A stretch of 48,739 bases of DNA. Origin: Psilocybe azurescens. Taxonomy: Eukaryota; Basidiomycota; Agaricomycetes; Agaricales; Agrocybaceae. Positions 46,589 to 48,739 of the stretch are shown here, one piece after another. The stretch spans positions 1 to 48,739 of the forward strand of contig JAJIRX010000082.1 in NCBI GenBank assembly GCA_023853785.1, in the 5' to 3' direction. The notes under the pieces are model-generated. The model saw only the letters and a list, made by a program, of their open reading frames with translations. It was not told the DNA's origin and searched no databases. The position numbers and the translations under genes are program-made. The first letter of the stretch is position 1, and each line of letters begins with the position of its first letter.

Positions 46589-47682
46589 AATGATGATTTT
46601 AAATGGTGAAGGACTTGACCCATTGAATTTCAGCAAATAGCTGTGGACTGCTCGAAACAAGGTCTGGACCTGATGGCGCACATTGGCTCTTGGTCTTCCT
46701 AGGTTGAAGGTAAGGTTTTGTTGGTCGAGTGTACTGACTAGCTTGGCCAAGTACCCGGCCTTGGACAACATGAATGCAGAAGCATCCCAGATGAAGTTCC
46801 ACTGTCCGACCTGATATAGATGCGGAGAGATATACTTTGTCCCATCCCAAGCCTTGAGTGCAAACTCCACCGCAAACAGTGCAGCAGTAGTATATGTTAA
46901 TTGACCTACAGCATGCGGTCCTGCTTGTGACGGATCATTTAGAAATTCCTTCACCATCTGTAGATACAGGTGACTAGATATGAGATAAATTCCGTTCCAT
47001 GGAGGTCGTTGCCACCCACTGGCCACCTCAATTTGTTTGAATGATGCAGAAAGAAGGGAACATGGCACAAGAGCTGAGACTTTGGGTACTGATAAGAATG
47101 AAAGCACCTAAATGTCTGCGAAGATACTGTTAGACTATATTCGAGTATCTCACTGGCACAGACAGCAGTCCAAAAGTCAGATAAAAGCTCATGGGAATCA
47201 ATGCCAGGTATCTGCATAGTTCTTGATCCAAGATACCTTGATGATGGAGATGGAGCTCTTCCATTTGCCTAAATTCCTTGATTTTGAGTCAAAAACATTG
47301 ATTCCAATGTCTTTCTTTTAAAAAAGTAGACATACCGACGTTTGCAGAAATTCTAGAAAAATTGCAGGATCCCCCAATAGAAGAGCTGTGATATTCTAAA
47401 GGTCCATCCCTTGATGCAAGTGCATAAGTTGTCCAGTGCTGAATATAGGGCATCTTGAAAATCTTCTCCCGAAGAGTGGTATTGTCATGTAGAGGGCCAG
47501 CCTGACCAAGATGATGGAACAGTTCCTGGGGTAAGTTGCATAAACTTCTCCAGTTCATTGACTGCCAGATGTGCAATGGAATCAATGATCAATACAAAAG
47601 CCACCCCTAAAATTTGCAAGACTGCTTTGATATCTTTCACCTCAGACAGGATATTGATATATAGAGCATCAAGTTGCATGTT
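46589..47682 (-). pseudogene. body of second NACHT copy, truncated and internally deleted
   Basis: The minus strand starts abruptly at MQLDALYINILSEVKDIKAV (47680 downward), so the whole P-loop part is missing. ELEKFMQLTPGTV then joins directly to HHLGQAGPLHDNTTLREK, a deletion of ~280 bp relative to 9195-9480 of the first copy. The C-terminal region follows (DFWTAVCASEILEYS, EFLNDPSQAGPHAVGQLTYTTAA, GQWNFIWDASAFMLSKAGY, NLTFNLGRP) down to SPSPFK at ~46605, where the transposon interrupts. The former intron after the KR codons (47270-47335) is still present, so this is a DNA-level duplicate, not a retrocopy. The gene continues at 39412-39105. Confidence 0.85.
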
Positions 47683-48339
47683 GAACTATGTAGTGTGTGA
47701 TTTGATATACAAATCAAAACCAAAACACAAACCAGAGAGGAATGGTCTAGACTGGACAAGACAACTCTCTCCTGTTGAGTTAAAGTGAGGGATGGCTTAG
47801 CCACTAGGTTGTGAAGTTGTATGTGGTCTGAGAAGGGCAGGGACATCTGAATGAAGATAAATGGATGAGGGGTATAAAATGCCCTTGAGTGTTTACTGAG
47901 AGGAAGCTATGTGACTTGATTAGGGTAGAACAGTGTGAATGAGGAGTGATGACTGTGGAGGGGCCAAAGACTAGATAAATTGTAGGGATTGATATGGGGG
48001 CAGGAGTGATAATGTAGTCTTGATCCTAATGTGCTTCAATCAAGTTTGCAGTGTCTGCAAAGCCAGAAATAAAGCCTGGTAATAGAATAATGACTAAAAC
48101 AGTGTGATGTTTAGTGCAGGGTGCCTTTGTAATTGCCCAATACACAGCACTCAATCCAATATTTATATTGATCAGTTTGATCTGGGAGGGTAAGCTTGTA
48201 AGGCTTATTACAATAACTAGTTTAGTAGAGTACAGACTTAGATGATCACTCTTGGGTGGTCACTAGTAGCTAGAGAACTCTTTTACAGGTGAGTACACAC
48301 AAGGCACTGGAATAGTAAGGGCAATCTCTCTATGTGAGG
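47683..48339. other. sequence replacing the NACHT N-terminal part; not identified
   Basis: NACHT homology stops at ~47682. The sequence beyond, including a minus-strand frame from ~47846, does not resemble the NACHT P-loop region. It is probably another insertion or a deletion junction. No transposon ends were recognised. Confidence 0.45.
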
Positions 48340-48739
48340 GTGATCACTAATATCAAGGGATTGCTTTTGAGGGTGAGTGTACATGGGACACTTAACAGTT
48401 CTCTTTTATAAACCCAAACTCAAACTATCAAACACTATAAGCAATCACCCGTATTAACACATAGTAGATCCTTAGTTCCTATAAGCAACTGGGCACACTA
48501 GTCCACAGTCCTTAGTTTACTATAGGCAATGTCCTGAAAAAGTCAGATTTCTCTGACAGTTGTCCCTAGTTACTATGAGCAATCACTAGCCTTTATAGGG
48601 TTCCCACCCATACTTAACAATCCCCAGGCAGTCTTACTATAGGCAATGTTCTGAACAGTCGGAGTTCTCTGACAGTCATCCCTAGTTACTATGAAGCAAT
48701 CATTAGCTGTATAGGTTCCAACCCATACTTAACAATCCC
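48340..48739 (+). repeat. tandem repeat running off the right edge
   Basis: The motif TTACTATRRGCAAT and near variants recurs at six or more places (~48436, 48480, 48517, 48577, 48634, 48690). The last two larger units, ~48500-48625 and ~48626-48739, are a tandem pair with a ~116 bp period. They share AGTTCTCTGACAGT-like, CCCTAGTTACTATGA and CCATACTTAACAATCCC segments. The array continues beyond the window and could be satellite or part of a transposon end. Confidence 0.7.

Noticed and set aside
47683..48739. LTR retrotransposon end
   Set aside because: No reverse transcriptase, primer-binding site or TG..CA-bounded direct repeat pair could be seen within the window.
1..48739. tRNA or rRNA genes
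   Set aside because: I looked for the A/B-box pattern (GGTTCGA context) and rRNA-like blocks and saw none convincing. tRNAscan-SE and Rfam would be decisive and were not available.

Overview
This window looks like accessory DNA from a mushroom-forming basidiomycete (Agaricomycetes). Genes are split by many 45-75 bp introns with GT..AG ends. It carries a CxC2-KDZ transposase, NACHT/STAND genes with the family's usual GERFDP and GPAGAGKS signatures, and DUF4360-type secreted proteins. No function was taken from a database; every family call is by eye from motifs.

Layout. 1-1018: 3' part of a gene with an RNase H1 N-terminal-like module. 1456-1932: small decayed minus-strand gene. 2920-3270: ~62 bp minisatellite. 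3716-7383: KDZ transposase gene. 8105-10621: NACHT NTPase gene with a nonsense codon and two frame breaks. 10622-14740: AT-rich relics, including a 2.27 kb inverted-repeat element with a pogo-like 0.67 kb MITE nested in it, and two short gene relics. 15277-19835: two DUF4360 secreted-protein genes on the minus strand. 19836-24650: mostly empty, with a diverged three-copy repeat. 24845-~33530: very large GC-rich PH-domain protein gene. 35234-37429: GC-rich low-complexity protein gene. 39105-47682: a second NACHT gene on the minus strand, cut in two by a ~7.2 kb DNA transposon at 39413-46588. 48340-48739: tandem repeat running off the window.

The most unusual object is the transposon at 39413-46588. 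Its single long minus-strand gene appears to join, in order, a GCM-type zinc DNA-binding domain, a MULE-like DDE core, a USP-type deubiquitinase-like module (Cys box and His/Asp box) and a PHD finger. It landed inside a NACHT gene whose two halves still match the copy at 8105-10621 on either side of the insertion. The element carries four in-frame nonsense codons and looks dead.

One technical point affects how every gene here is read. Most single-base frame breaks (about 20 in seven genes) fall in G, C, A or T runs, usually one base short. That is what consensus homopolymer errors look like, so the PH gene, the 35.2-37.4 kb gene and possibly the KDZ gene may be intact in the organism. The nonsense codons in the NACHT copy and in the transposon are not explained this way.
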